Made by a program: the position numbers and the translations under genes. Shown here piece after piece: positions 37,036 through 48,373 of a stretch of 64,000 bases of DNA (position 1 is the stretch's first letter; each line of letters begins with the position of its first letter). The stretch lies in the NCBI RefSeq assembly GCF_029945965.1, contig NZ_JAQSDO010000012.1:161263-225262 (forward strand), read 5' to 3'. The notes beneath the pieces are model-generated. The model had not been told where the DNA came from and made no database searches. It saw only the letters and a list, made by a program, of their open reading frames with translations. Source of the DNA: Thermomonas sp. (GTDB taxonomy: Bacteria; Pseudomonadota; Gammaproteobacteria; Xanthomonadales; Xanthomonadaceae).

Positions 37036-37569
37036 TTAAAACCCGCCTCCCGCGTCCAGCCAATCTTGTTCCTCAGGCGTGCTGGCGCGGCCAAGCGCGG
37101 CATTGCGATGTGGGAACCGGCCGAAGCGTTTGATCACGTTGCGATGCGCGTGAGCATAGCCCAACGAGCTCTGGCCAAGCGGCGCCATCAGTTCGACGCT
37201 GCGGTCCTGCATCGTCATGTCCTCGCAATGCTCAAACGGCAGGTACATGAAGGCGCGCAGGTCGCTGTCGACCTGTGCATCCAGTCCCACCTCCACCGCA
37301 TTGCTTGCGTGCTGCAGTGCCAGTCCATCAGTGGCGAATGCATGTCCACTGCCGCGGAAGATGTTGCGCGGAATCTGGTCGAGCAACAGCAACAAAGCAA
37401 GCACACCTTTCGGCGTGTCCATCCAGCTGTCGAGCTCACGCCGCGCGGCGGCCATGTGCCCTTCGCCGAAGTGCTGCCGGCATTCGTCATCGAATGACTT
37501 GCCACCGTTAAACCATTTGCCGGGGCCGGCTTCGCGCCAGTAGGCGATCACCTGCGCTGGCGTACTCAT
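37036..37569 (-). CDS. DUF924-family protein
   Basis: A 177-residue soluble helical protein of the DUF924 family, with TPR-like packing in solved members and no known activity. The family signature is clear: IAYWREAGPGKWF, then LLLLLDQIPRNIFRGSGHAFATDGLAL, YLPFEHCEDMTMQDRSVELM and HAHRNVIKRFGRFPHRNAALGR. The start codon overlaps the AMP nucleosidase stop by four bases, so the two genes are coupled, though no shared pathway is known. Confidence 0.9.
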   Translation of the reverse strand: MSTPAQVIAYWREAGPGKWFNGGKSFDDECRQHFGEGHMAAARRELDSWMDTPKGVLALLLLLDQIPRNIFRGSGHAFATDGLALQHASNAVEVGLDAQVDSDLRAFMYLPFEHCEDMTMQDRSVELMAPLGQSSLGYAHAHRNVIKRFGRFPHRNAALGRASTPEEQDWLDAGGGF

Positions 37570-38342
37570 TCGTCAAATCTCAGGTGGCGCACCGATTTTC
37601 CATGGCGGCGGATCAGGCGCAGCGCCTCGATGCCGACCTTGATGTGGTTCTCCACGAATTTCGCCGAAACAGTCGCATCGCTGGCCTCGGTCTTGACGCC
37701 TTCGGGCACCATCGGCTGGTCGCTGACCAGCAGCAGCGCGCCGCAGGGAATGCGGTTGGCGAAACCGGCGGCGAAGATGGTGGCGGTTTCCATGTCGATG
37801 GCCATGCAACGCATCGTGCGCAGTTTTTCCTTGAACTTCGCGTCGTGTTCCCAGACCCGGCGGTTGGTGGTGTAGACAGTGCCGGTCCAGTAATCCAGCT
37901 CCATGTCGCGAATGGTCGTCGAGATCACGCGTTGCATGGCAAACGCGGGTAGCGCCGGCACCTGTGGCGGCAGATAGTCATTGCTGGTGCCTTCGCCGCG
38001 GATCGCCGCGATCGGCAGCACCAGGTCGCCGAGCTGGTTCTTGCGCTTGAGTCCGCCACATTTGCCGAGGAACAACACGGCCTTGGGTGAAATGGCCGAC
38101 AACAGATCCATCATCGTGGCTGCGTTCGGGCTGCCCATGCCGAAATTGATCATGGTGATGCCGTCTGCGCTGGCACTCGGCATCGGTCGGTCGATGCCGA
38201 CGATCTCGGCGCCGGTCATCGCCGCGAAATGGCTGAGGTAGCCACCGAAATTGGTCAGCAGGATGTGTTCGCCAAACCCATCCAGCGGCACGCCGGTGTA
38301 GCGCGGCAGCCAGTTGTCGACGATGTCCTGTTTGTCTTTCAT
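37566..38342 (-). CDS. amn: AMP nucleosidase, short form
   Basis: Predicted to hydrolyse AMP to adenine and ribose 5-phosphate. The 258-residue product is the single-domain nucleoside-phosphorylase-fold type, much shorter than E. coli Amn (484 residues), as in other xanthomonads. Motifs include MINFGMGSPNAATMMDLL, FLGKCGGLKRKNQLGDLVLP, EGTSNDYLPPQVPALP and the ribose-binding MAIDMETATIFAAGF. The acid in LLLVSDQPM is the expected catalytic base. It is upstream of and overlaps the DUF924 gene by four bases. Confidence 0.9.
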   Translation of the reverse strand: MKDKQDIVDNWLPRYTGVPLDGFGEHILLTNFGGYLSHFAAMTGAEIVGIDRPMPSASADGITMINFGMGSPNAATMMDLLSAISPKAVLFLGKCGGLKRKNQLGDLVLPIAAIRGEGTSNDYLPPQVPALPAFAMQRVISTTIRDMELDYWTGTVYTTNRRVWEHDAKFKEKLRTMRCMAIDMETATIFAAGFANRIPCGALLLVSDQPMVPEGVKTEASDATVSAKFVENHIKVGIEALRLIRRHGKSVRHLRFDE

Positions 38343-38486
38343 CGCACATCGCTCATCACAATCTTCCTTTTACTTTTTCTCATTCCCGGAAGTGTCCCAC
38401 GCGGCCATGACCTCGGTCATGTGGCACGACCACGGCAATGACGCTAACGTTCGGGCAGGCACAGGCAATGTGCATGGGGATGACGA

Positions 38487-39940
<1,454 letters not shown>

Positions 39941-39944
<4 letters not shown>

Positions 39945-41233
39945 GCGGCATGCGCCTGAAACACCTCACGCTGGTCGCCGCGCTGCTGTCGATGGCCGGC
40001 GTCGCCAGCGCGCAAGACCTGCTGATCCGCAACGCCACCGTGCACACCGCCAGTACGCGCGGCACGTTGCAGGCGACTGATGTGCTGGTGAAGGACGGCC
40101 GCATCGCTGCAGTAGGCAAGAATCTCGTGGCCGGCAACGTGCAGATCATTGATGCGCAGGGCAAACCGCTGACGCCGACCCTGTTTGGCGGCATCACCGA
40201 CATCGGCGTGGAAGAAGTCTCCGGCGAATCGGCGACGGTGGACGAGACACTCGCCCTCGGGGCGAATGCCGCCGACATGCAGGTGCGTCCCGAATTCGAC
40301 GTGACCCTGGCCTACAACCCGGAGTCGGTGCTGGTGCCGGTGGCGCGGGTGGAAGGCATCGGCTGGACCATGCTGGGCGCCGGCACGAGTGCAGGCGGTT
40401 CGATCATCGGCGGCCAAGGCGGCGTGGTGCGGCTGGACGGCAGCCTGGATGCGATCGGTCCGCGCGTGTTGTTCGTGACCCTGGGCGGCGATGGCGCCAA
40501 CCTCACCGGCAGTTCGCGCGCGGCGCAATGGATGCTGCTCGATCAGCTGATCGATGAAGTGCGCGGGCGGATTCCGCTGGATTCGAAGTTCGCGCTGCTC
40601 ACGCCTGCGGGGCGCAGCACGCTGGCGACTTATTTGGGCGGTGGGGGACGCGTCCTGGTGCGTATCCAGCGCGCTGCCGATATCGCCCGCCTGCTGCGTT
40701 GGGCAAACCAACGCAACGTGCGCATCGCTCTGGTCGGTGCAACGGAAGGCTGGAAGGTCGCACCGCAGATCGCCGCAGCTGACGTGCCGGTATTCGTGGA
40801 TGCATTGGCCGACCTGCCTGCCGACTTCGACGAGATCGGCGCGACGCTTGAGAACGCGGCACGCCTGAATGCTGCTGGCGTGCGGGTGTCGTTCTCACAG
40901 ACCGGTGATGCCTCACACAATGCGCGCAAGATCCGCCAGCTGGCCGGCAACGCAGTCGCCAATGGACTGCCATGGGCAGCGGGACTGGCCGGATTGACTT
41001 CGATCCCGGCCAGCAGTCTTGGCGTTGGCGCGCAGATGGGCAGTATTGCCATTGGCCAGCGCGCCGACCTGGTGCTGTGGACCGGCGATCCGCTGGACGT
41101 GGCAAACGTCGCCATGCAGGTCTGGATGGATGGCCGTGCGATCCCGATGCGCTCGCGCCAGACCGAGCTGCGTGATCGCTACCTGCACCCGGACAACGGC
41201 CTGCCGCGCGCGTATCCGAACGACGCGCACTGA
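39941..41233 (+). CDS. Amidohydrolase-like protein lacking the metal-binding HxH
   Basis: A 430-residue exported protein (signal peptide ending VASAQ) paired with the preceding amidohydrolase. The beta-sandwich parts are normal (IRNATVHTASTRGTLQATDVLVKDGRIAAVG; SIAIGQRADLVLWTGDPLD), but the strand that should carry HxH reads LTPTLFGGITDIGVEE, and the Glu/His/His set of its neighbour has no visible match. It is probably not a metal hydrolase and may be a structural or regulatory partner. The overlap with the upstream gene implies balanced expression, in keeping with a heteromer. Confidence 0.88.
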
Positions 41234-41255
41234 CCACGCAAACTGGAGAAACGAC

Positions 41256-41660
41256 ATGCCGAATTTCGTCGATATCAACTGGTGGGCAGTGCTGGTCGCG
41301 GCGTTGTCCGCATTCATGCTCGGTGGTCTCTGGTATGGACCGCTGTTCAAGAACGCCTGGTGCCGCGAGAACAGCATCGACCCGAATGCACCACCAAGCC
41401 GGCACCCGGCGAAGGTTTTCGGCACCGCCTTCCTTGCCGCGCTGGTCGCGGCCGCCGCCTTCGCGATTATCTTGCGCCCCGACCCGCCACTGTTCATCGC
41501 CGTGCATGCCGGATTCCTCACCGGCCTTGCCTACGTGGCCATGAGTTTCGGCATCAATTACGCCTTTGTCGGGCGCAGCTTCAAACTGTGGCTGATCGAC
41601 GGCGGCTACCACACCCTGCAGTTCACCATTTACGGACTGGTCCTGGGCCTGTGGCACTGA
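41256..41660 (+). CDS. DUF1761 membrane protein
   Basis: A 134-residue integral membrane protein with four helices. The ATG at 41256 has GGAG eight bases upstream; the frame continues upstream inside the amidohydrolase gene and is rejected there. Family marks of DUF1761 are present: NWWAVLVAALSAFMLGGLWYGPLFKNAW near the start and FKLWLIDGGYHTLQFTIYGLVLGLW at the end. Function unknown. It follows the amidohydrolase pair by 22 bp and may belong to the same transcript. Confidence 0.88.
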   Translation: MPNFVDINWWAVLVAALSAFMLGGLWYGPLFKNAWCRENSIDPNAPPSRHPAKVFGTAFLAALVAAAAFAIILRPDPPLFIAVHAGFLTGLAYVAMSFGINYAFVGRSFKLWLIDGGYHTLQFTIYGLVLGLWH

Positions 41661-41765
41661 GCGTGCCCTGACGAGGCAAAACGACCGCCATGCCGCTATG
41701 CCACATGCATCTGCGCCGGACTTGCGGTAGCTTCGACACAACGGATCGGGGGATTTGGAGGAAAT

Positions 41766-42707
41766 ATGCGCATTGGCATCGTGGTGGACTCCGCTTGTGA
41801 CCTGCCGGCGGACTTCATCGAACGCGAAAACATCACCATCCTGCCGGTAACCGTGCAAATCGGTGAAGCGGTTCTTGCCGATGTCCGCAACGAGGAAGCG
41901 ACCATGAGCTTCCTCAGCGGCGAGACGGCCGCCCGCGCATACGACGCGGAGACCACGCCCTTCACCGTGCAGGAAGTGCACGACCTGTTCCTGTCCAAGC
42001 TCGTCCTCGATTACGACTATGTGTTTTGCATCACCACCACGCGTACGCGCAGCGGCATCTATGACAACGCCGTACAGGCCAGTTACACCATCCTCAACGA
42101 TTACAAGCCGGTGCGTACCGCTGCCGGCAACAACATGCCATTCGCGTTGCGGGTGATCGACAGCCAGAACGTGTTTGCCGCAGTCGGAGTATTGGTGGTT
42201 GAAGCCGCCCGCCTGCGTGCGGCCGGTGAAGCTCCCCCGAAGATCCGCGCACGCCTGGAAAACCTGGCGTTGTACACGCAGGGTTACATGGTGCCGCCCG
42301 ACCTGCACTACCTGCGCAACCGCATCAGGAAGCGCGGCGACCGCAGTGTGAGTTTCTTGAGCGCGGCGCTCGGCACTGCGCTCGACATCAAGCCGATCCT
42401 GCATTGCAACCGCGGTGACACCGAGCCTGTCGCCAAGGTCAAGGGACTGGAGAACGCGACACAGAAGATGTTCGACTTCGCCAGCAAGCGGGTGAAAGAC
42501 GGATTGATGACGCCGACCGTGGGCTTGAGCTATGGCGGCGACCTCGCCGACCTGCACAAGCTGCCCGGCTATGCAAACCTGCGCGAGGTCTGCGCCGAGC
42601 ACAACGTCGAAGTCTTCGAAAGCGTGATGGGCCTGTCCGGCCTGGTGAACGTCGGCAAGGGCGCGGCTGTGGTCGGGTTTGCGGCGGAATCCGAGAAATT
42701 TTCCTGA
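41766..42707 (+). CDS. DegV-family fatty-acid-binding protein
   Basis: A 313-residue DegV-family protein. The N-terminal IGIVVDSACDLPADFIERENITILPVTV is the family hallmark. The fatty-acid pocket residues are expected around FCITTTRTRSGIYDNA (Thr/Ser loop) and VIDSQNVFAAVGVLVVEAARL. The ribosome-binding site is excellent (GGAGGA). In Gram-positive bacteria DegV proteins supply acyl chains to FakA kinase; no FakA gene is nearby, and proteobacterial members are poorly studied. The inserted stretch around residues 95-130 is longer than in Gram-positive members. Confidence 0.9.
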   Translation: MRIGIVVDSACDLPADFIERENITILPVTVQIGEAVLADVRNEEATMSFLSGETAARAYDAETTPFTVQEVHDLFLSKLVLDYDYVFCITTTRTRSGIYDNAVQASYTILNDYKPVRTAAGNNMPFALRVIDSQNVFAAVGVLVVEAARLRAAGEAPPKIRARLENLALYTQGYMVPPDLHYLRNRIRKRGDRSVSFLSAALGTALDIKPILHCNRGDTEPVAKVKGLENATQKMFDFASKRVKDGLMTPTVGLSYGGDLADLHKLPGYANLREVCAEHNVEVFESVMGLSGLVNVGKGAAVVGFAAESEKFS

Positions 42708-42812
42708 CGCCACCCGCGCTGCATCCCTCCAAGATCCATGTGCCGACGACGCCGCGCTAACACGCGGCGTTTAGTCTTGTGGCATCGAAAGAATTCACTT
42801 CAGGGGCCGACC

Positions 42813-43157
42813 ATGCCAACCCGCTTCTACATCAGCCTGCCCGACCCTTCGCGCGTGCGCGGCGCCGATGTCACGCTTGCCTTCCAGTCGCAGGGCGCGG
42901 ACGGCCTGGCCGCGGAATTGCAGGATGCATTGCGCAGCGACGGCCTGTTCGAGCGCTGGCGTGCGCAACAGGAAGATCCGGACGAGGTCGATCCGGCACT
43001 TGGCGCCACCGATGCGAATGCGACGGTACTTGGCGAACAGCACGATCTGCACATCGACCTGATCGTGATCACGTCGCTGCCGTCGGCGGTCATGCGGCAA
43101 CGGCTTGGCCTGCTGGCCGGCAATGGCTGGCAGTTGCGCGACGTTTCCGCGGCATAG
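42813..43157 (+). CDS. Hypothetical protein (114 residues)
   Basis: A small soluble acidic protein. The ATG at 42813 has AGGGG upstream at normal spacing. The sequence opens MPTRFYISLPDPSRVRG, has a helical middle (ADGLAAELQDALRSDGLFERWRAQQEDPDEVDPALG) and ends with a beta-like part (HIDLIVITSLPSAVMRQRLGLLAGNGWQLRD). I see no recognised domain; codon use is normal for this genome. It ends three bases before the convergent fghA stop codon. Confidence 0.7.
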   Translation: MPTRFYISLPDPSRVRGADVTLAFQSQGADGLAAELQDALRSDGLFERWRAQQEDPDEVDPALGATDANATVLGEQHDLHIDLIVITSLPSAVMRQRLGLLAGNGWQLRDVSAA

Positions 43158-43160
43158 CCG

Positions 43161-43991
43161 TCAGTCGCGCATCGCCTCTGCGTGATGGGCGATGTGATCG
43201 CCGATGAAACTGGCGATGAAGTAATAGCTGTGATCGTGGCCAGGCTGCATGCGCAGTATCAGCGGATGGCCGTGGGTCCGGCACGCAACGTCCAGCAGTT
43301 CCGGGCGTAGCTGGGAAGCCAAGAATTCATCGGCGCTGCCTTGGTCGATCAGCAGCGGCAAGCGCTCGGTTGCGTCGGGGATAAGCGCCACCGCGTCATA
43401 GTCCTTCCACGCAGCATGGTCTTCGCCGAGATAGGCACCCAGCGCTTTTTCGCCCCATGGCACCTGCGACGGCGCCACGATCGGCGCGAACGCCGACACG
43501 CTGCGATAGCGGCCGGGATTGCGCAGCGCGATGACCAAAGCGCCATGCCCGCCCATCGAATGCCCGCTGATTGCGCGCGCATGTGTCACCGGAAAATGCG
43601 CCTCGATCAGCGCAGGAAGTTCCCCGACCACGTAGTCGTACATGCGGTAATGCGCCGCCCAGGGCGCCTGCGTCGCATTGACGTAAAAGCCGGCGCCCTT
43701 GCCGAGGTCATAACTGTCCGCATCGGCCACGTCGTCACCACGCGGACTGCTGTCCGGGCAAACAATGGCGATGCCATGTTCGGCGGCATAACGCTGCGCA
43801 CCCGACTTGGTGATGAAATTCTGCTCGGTGCAGGTCAGGCCCGACAGCCAGTACAACACCGGCACCGGACCATCCTGCGCTTGCGGCGGCAGATAGATCG
43901 CGACACGAATGTCGCAATCCAGTGCCTGCGAATGGTGCTGCCAGACCTGCTGCTCGCCGCCGAAGCTGGCATGGGATTCGATCTTCTGCAT
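43161..43991 (-). CDS. fghA: S-formylglutathione hydrolase
   Basis: Second step of glutathione-dependent formaldehyde detoxification: splits S-formylglutathione into formate and glutathione. The 276-residue esterase-D-like alpha/beta hydrolase has the nucleophile motif GHSMGGHGAL, the formyl-pocket block YWLSGLTCTEQNFITKSGAQ, an acid in IDQGSADEFL and the catalytic His in QPGHDHSYYF. It lies one base after the class III alcohol dehydrogenase gene, forming the usual two-gene detoxification operon. Confidence 0.96.
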   Translation of the reverse strand: MQKIESHASFGGEQQVWQHHSQALDCDIRVAIYLPPQAQDGPVPVLYWLSGLTCTEQNFITKSGAQRYAAEHGIAIVCPDSSPRGDDVADADSYDLGKGAGFYVNATQAPWAAHYRMYDYVVGELPALIEAHFPVTHARAISGHSMGGHGALVIALRNPGRYRSVSAFAPIVAPSQVPWGEKALGAYLGEDHAAWKDYDAVALIPDATERLPLLIDQGSADEFLASQLRPELLDVACRTHGHPLILRMQPGHDHSYYFIASFIGDHIAHHAEAMRD

Positions 43992-43992
43992 C

Positions 43993-45180
<1,188 letters not shown>

Positions 45181-45233
45181 TCAGATCCTATCGCTGCCAT
45201 CCATGGCGAGGACACCCGGCTGCGGAAACCGTT

Positions 45234-45255
45234 GCCCGGCCATCCTGGGCCGGGC
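45234..45255 (-). terminator. GC-rich stem-loop downstream of ppc
   Basis: GCCCGGCC and GGCCGGGC pair perfectly around loop ATCCTG, 41 bp past the ppc stop codon. A second palindrome (GCGCGGC-AT-GCCGCGC, 45268-45283) sits closer to the gene. Neither has a T-run, so termination is tentative. Confidence 0.45.
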
Positions 45256-45295
45256 GTTCGCATTGGCGCGCGGCATGCCGCGCAAGCGCCAAGGC

Positions 45296-48013
45296 TCACC
45301 CCGTGTTCTGGATCCCGGCAGCGATCCCGTTCACCGTCGCCATCAGCGCGCGCAGGGTCGCGTCGTCCTCGCGGCCGCCGCTGCGCCAGCGCTGCAGCAA
45401 TTCGACCTGCAGCAGGCTGATCGGATCCACATAGGGATTGCGCAGGCGGATCGACAGGCGCAGGCGCCCGTCGTTGACCAGCAGATCGTCTTCCTGGCGG
45501 ATCGCCAGGATTGCGTCGCGGGTAGTGGCGAATTCGTCCGCGATGCCGGGAAACAGTGCTGCATGGTCGTCGCCGGCCAGACGTGAGTACTGTTCGAAGA
45601 TGCCAAGGTCGGACTTGGCCAGCACCATCTCGACATCGTCCAGCAGGGTGGCGAAGAACGGCCAGTGCTCGGCCATCTCGCGCATCACCTCCATGCCATG
45701 CGTGTCGATGCCCTCGCGCAATGCGTGGCCAACGCCATACCATGCGGTCAGCCCGGAGCGGTTCTGCGCCCACGCGAACACCCACGGGATCGCGCGCAGG
45801 TCCTGCACGCCGCCATCGCGTCGGCGCGAGGGACGCGAGCCCAGGCGCAAGCGTTCGATCACGTCGATTGGGGTGGCCGCGCGGAAATAGGCGTGGAAGC
45901 GCGGTTCCTCATAGACCAGCGCGCGATAACGTGCGCGGGCGGTGGTGGCCAGTTCGGCCGCGATCATGCGCCAACGTTCCTCGCGCGAATCTGCGGGACG
46001 CGGCAACAAGCTGGCGCGCAGCACCGCGGCGGTGGTCTGCTCCAGGTTGCGCAACGCCAGCGCACGAATGCCGTACTTGCGGTGGATCACCTCGCCCTGC
46101 TCGGTCACCCGCAGACTGCCATCCACCGAGCCGCGCGGCGCGGCATGCAGCGCGCGTTCGGTCTTGCCGCCACCACGGCTGATCGAACCGCCGCGGCCAT
46201 GGAAGAAGGCAATGCGCACGCCTGACGCCTTCGCCAACGCAGTCAGCGCGACCTGGGTGCGCTGCAGCGCCCAGCGCGAGGCGACGATGCCGCCATCCTT
46301 GGCACTGTCCGAATACCCCAGCATCACCGTCTGCCGGCCGCCTCGCGCCTGCAGGTGCACGCGATAGACCGGATCGTCGAACAGCGCGCGCATCACTGCC
46401 GGCGCGGCCTCCAGATCGGCCACGGTCTCGAACAGCGGCGCGATGTCCAGCGGCACCGCGCCGTCTTCGACGCAATCGGCGGCACGCGCAAGCGCCAACA
46501 CCGCCAGCGCATCGGCGGCGCTGCGGCTCATGCTGATGATGTACAAGCCGATGGCATGCGTGCCGAAACGGCGACGCGCGTCCAGCACCGAGCGGAACAC
46601 GTCCAGGGTCGAGCGCGCGGTCGCGTCGTCACTGCCTGCCTGCACCAACGGCGCACCGTCGAGTAAGCCATGCAGGCGAGTCACGCGTGCATCCACGTCG
46701 CGTTCGGGCCAGTCGGCATCGGCATCCAGCGCGGCCAATGCCGCGTCGTGCCAAGCCGAATCCTGGCGCAGGTCGAGCGCGGCCAGGTGGAAGCCGAAGG
46801 CCTGTACGCGGCGGACCACGCGGTGCACGGCGAAGTGGCCGGCATGCTCGCCGCGATGCGCAAGCAAGCTGGTATCGATCAGCGCGAGATCCTCGAGCAA
46901 TGCATCGGGGCCGGTGTAGCCAGCGCCGGCACCGGCCTGGGTGGCCTGCAGGCGCGCGCCCATCAGCGCCAGCAATTCGCGATAGGGCATGTCCGCCTGT
47001 CGCGCGCGCGGCATCGGCGCATTTGGCATCAGCACGCGATAGCTGGCGATGCGCGCGTCGATCGCCGGATCGATCCCGGCTCGGTCGCGGCTCTGGCTCA
47101 ATTCGGCAGCGAGGCGGCGCAGGTCGCGCCGGTAGTTGGCCAGTACCTGCGCACGCTGCGCCTCCAGCGCGGAGACAATGGTGTCCGCGCCGACATTCGG
47201 ATTGCCGTCCATGTCGCCGCCAACCCAGGTGCCGAACCGCAGCAGTGGCGGTAGTGCGGGCTGCTCGCCATAGACCTTCTCGATCGCCGCCGCGAAGACT
47301 TCATGGAATACCGGCAGCACCCGGTACAACACGTCTGCAAGGTAGAAGCCGACATGCGCGCGCTCGTCGGCCACGGTCGGGCTGGTCGGCGGGGTTTCCG
47401 AGGTCTGCCAGGTGGAAGTCAGCGCCAGCAGGATGCGTTCCAGGTCGGCGTGGCGCTCGGGCGGCGTATGCGTGCGGTCGATGTCGGAGACGAGTCGTTC
47501 AACGACATCGCGTTCCTTTTCCAGCAGCACGCGGCGCATCGCCTCGGTCGGATGTGCGGTGAATACCGGCTCGATGGACAGCCGCTGCAGCATGCCGACA
47601 AACGCGTCGTAACCGATGCCAGCATCGCGCAGCTCGGTAATCACCGCTTCCAGCCCACCCGGTTGCGGCGCACTGCCGCTGCGCTGGTAGTCGCGACGGC
47701 GACGGATCCGATGCACGCGCTCGGCCAGGTTGGTGGTGCCGAAATAGGCCGCGAACGCGCGCACCAGCGCTTCGGCGTCTTCCAGTGACACCTCCGCCAA
47801 CGGCATTGCGAGGACATCCGCGTGCGCACCCTCCTCGCGGCGTGCAATCGCCGCGCGACGCAGCGACTCGACCTGGGCCAGGAAGTCGGGCGATACCTGT
47901 TCGGCGATCACCTGCCCGACCATCGCGCCGAGCCGGCGCACGTCGTCGCGCAGCAGGGTGTCGCTTTCGGCGAATTCGAGGGGATCGCGCAAGGATGTGT
48001 CTGGAATTGTCAT
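45296..48013 (-). CDS. ppc: Phosphoenolpyruvate carboxylase
   Basis: Anaplerotic enzyme making oxaloacetate from PEP and bicarbonate. The 905-residue length is normal. Active-site blocks are complete: VFTAHPTEAMRRVLLEK with the catalytic His, GGDMDGNPNV, GYSDSAKDGGIVASRWAL, FFHGRGGSISRGGGKT with the mobile-loop Arg, and the C-terminal QNTG. It stands alone, convergent with nothing immediate, about 190 bp from the adhC start. Confidence 0.98.
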   Translation of the reverse strand: MTIPDTSLRDPLEFAESDTLLRDDVRRLGAMVGQVIAEQVSPDFLAQVESLRRAAIARREEGAHADVLAMPLAEVSLEDAEALVRAFAAYFGTTNLAERVHRIRRRRDYQRSGSAPQPGGLEAVITELRDAGIGYDAFVGMLQRLSIEPVFTAHPTEAMRRVLLEKERDVVERLVSDIDRTHTPPERHADLERILLALTSTWQTSETPPTSPTVADERAHVGFYLADVLYRVLPVFHEVFAAAIEKVYGEQPALPPLLRFGTWVGGDMDGNPNVGADTIVSALEAQRAQVLANYRRDLRRLAAELSQSRDRAGIDPAIDARIASYRVLMPNAPMPRARQADMPYRELLALMGARLQATQAGAGAGYTGPDALLEDLALIDTSLLAHRGEHAGHFAVHRVVRRVQAFGFHLAALDLRQDSAWHDAALAALDADADWPERDVDARVTRLHGLLDGAPLVQAGSDDATARSTLDVFRSVLDARRRFGTHAIGLYIISMSRSAADALAVLALARAADCVEDGAVPLDIAPLFETVADLEAAPAVMRALFDDPVYRVHLQARGGRQTVMLGYSDSAKDGGIVASRWALQRTQVALTALAKASGVRIAFFHGRGGSISRGGGKTERALHAAPRGSVDGSLRVTEQGEVIHRKYGIRALALRNLEQTTAAVLRASLLPRPADSREERWRMIAAELATTARARYRALVYEEPRFHAYFRAATPIDVIERLRLGSRPSRRRDGGVQDLRAIPWVFAWAQNRSGLTAWYGVGHALREGIDTHGMEVMREMAEHWPFFATLLDDVEMVLAKSDLGIFEQYSRLAGDDHAALFPGIADEFATTRDAILAIRQEDDLLVNDGRLRLSIRLRNPYVDPISLLQVELLQRWRSGGREDDATLRALMATVNGIAAGIQNTG

Positions 48014-48130
48014 CGCCGCAGGCTAGCGCGATTCCTGACGCAGTGCAGCATGGATTGCAGGCGTGAACTCTCCTGCTGCATTGCGTACCGGAGGAATGGC
48101 TGCCGCGGCACCCGCACCCGTGCAGGCCAC

Positions 48131-48370
48131 TGGCCGCTGCCGACCCGGCACTACCTCGGCGCCGCGCTATTGGAAGCAGGCCTTGTCGATGACGCGCGCC
48201 AAGCTTTCCTGCAGGACCTGACGACTTATCCGGGCAACGGATGGTCACTGTTCGGGCTGACAGAGGCAGAGCGCCGTCTTGGTCACGCCGATGCTGCACA
48301 TGGCGCAGCGCGTCGGCAGGCTGACGCATGGCAGTGGGCGGACGCGCCGCTCACTGCCATGCGCTACTGA
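48131..48370 (+). pseudogene. C-terminal remnant of a tetratricopeptide-repeat protein
   Basis: A reading frame whose last 79 residues (WPLPTRHYLGAALLEAGLVDDARQAF..., then YPGNGWSLFGLTEAERRLGH..., ending LTAMRY) match the final TPR pair and tail of a roughly 500-residue TPR protein common in proteobacteria. Upstream of 48131 the frame has no such sequence and no plausible start; the rest of the 48014-48373 gap holds nothing else I can recognise. It is most simply the surviving 3' end of a gene lost by deletion between ppc and gshA. Confidence 0.65.
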
Positions 48371-48373
48371 CGC

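Noticed and set aside
40599-42713. A 704-codon open frame on the minus strand
   Set aside because: It lies antisense to three well-supported plus-strand genes (amidohydrolase, DUF1761, DegV); its product is low-complexity, with no recognisable domain. High GC makes such antisense frames common.
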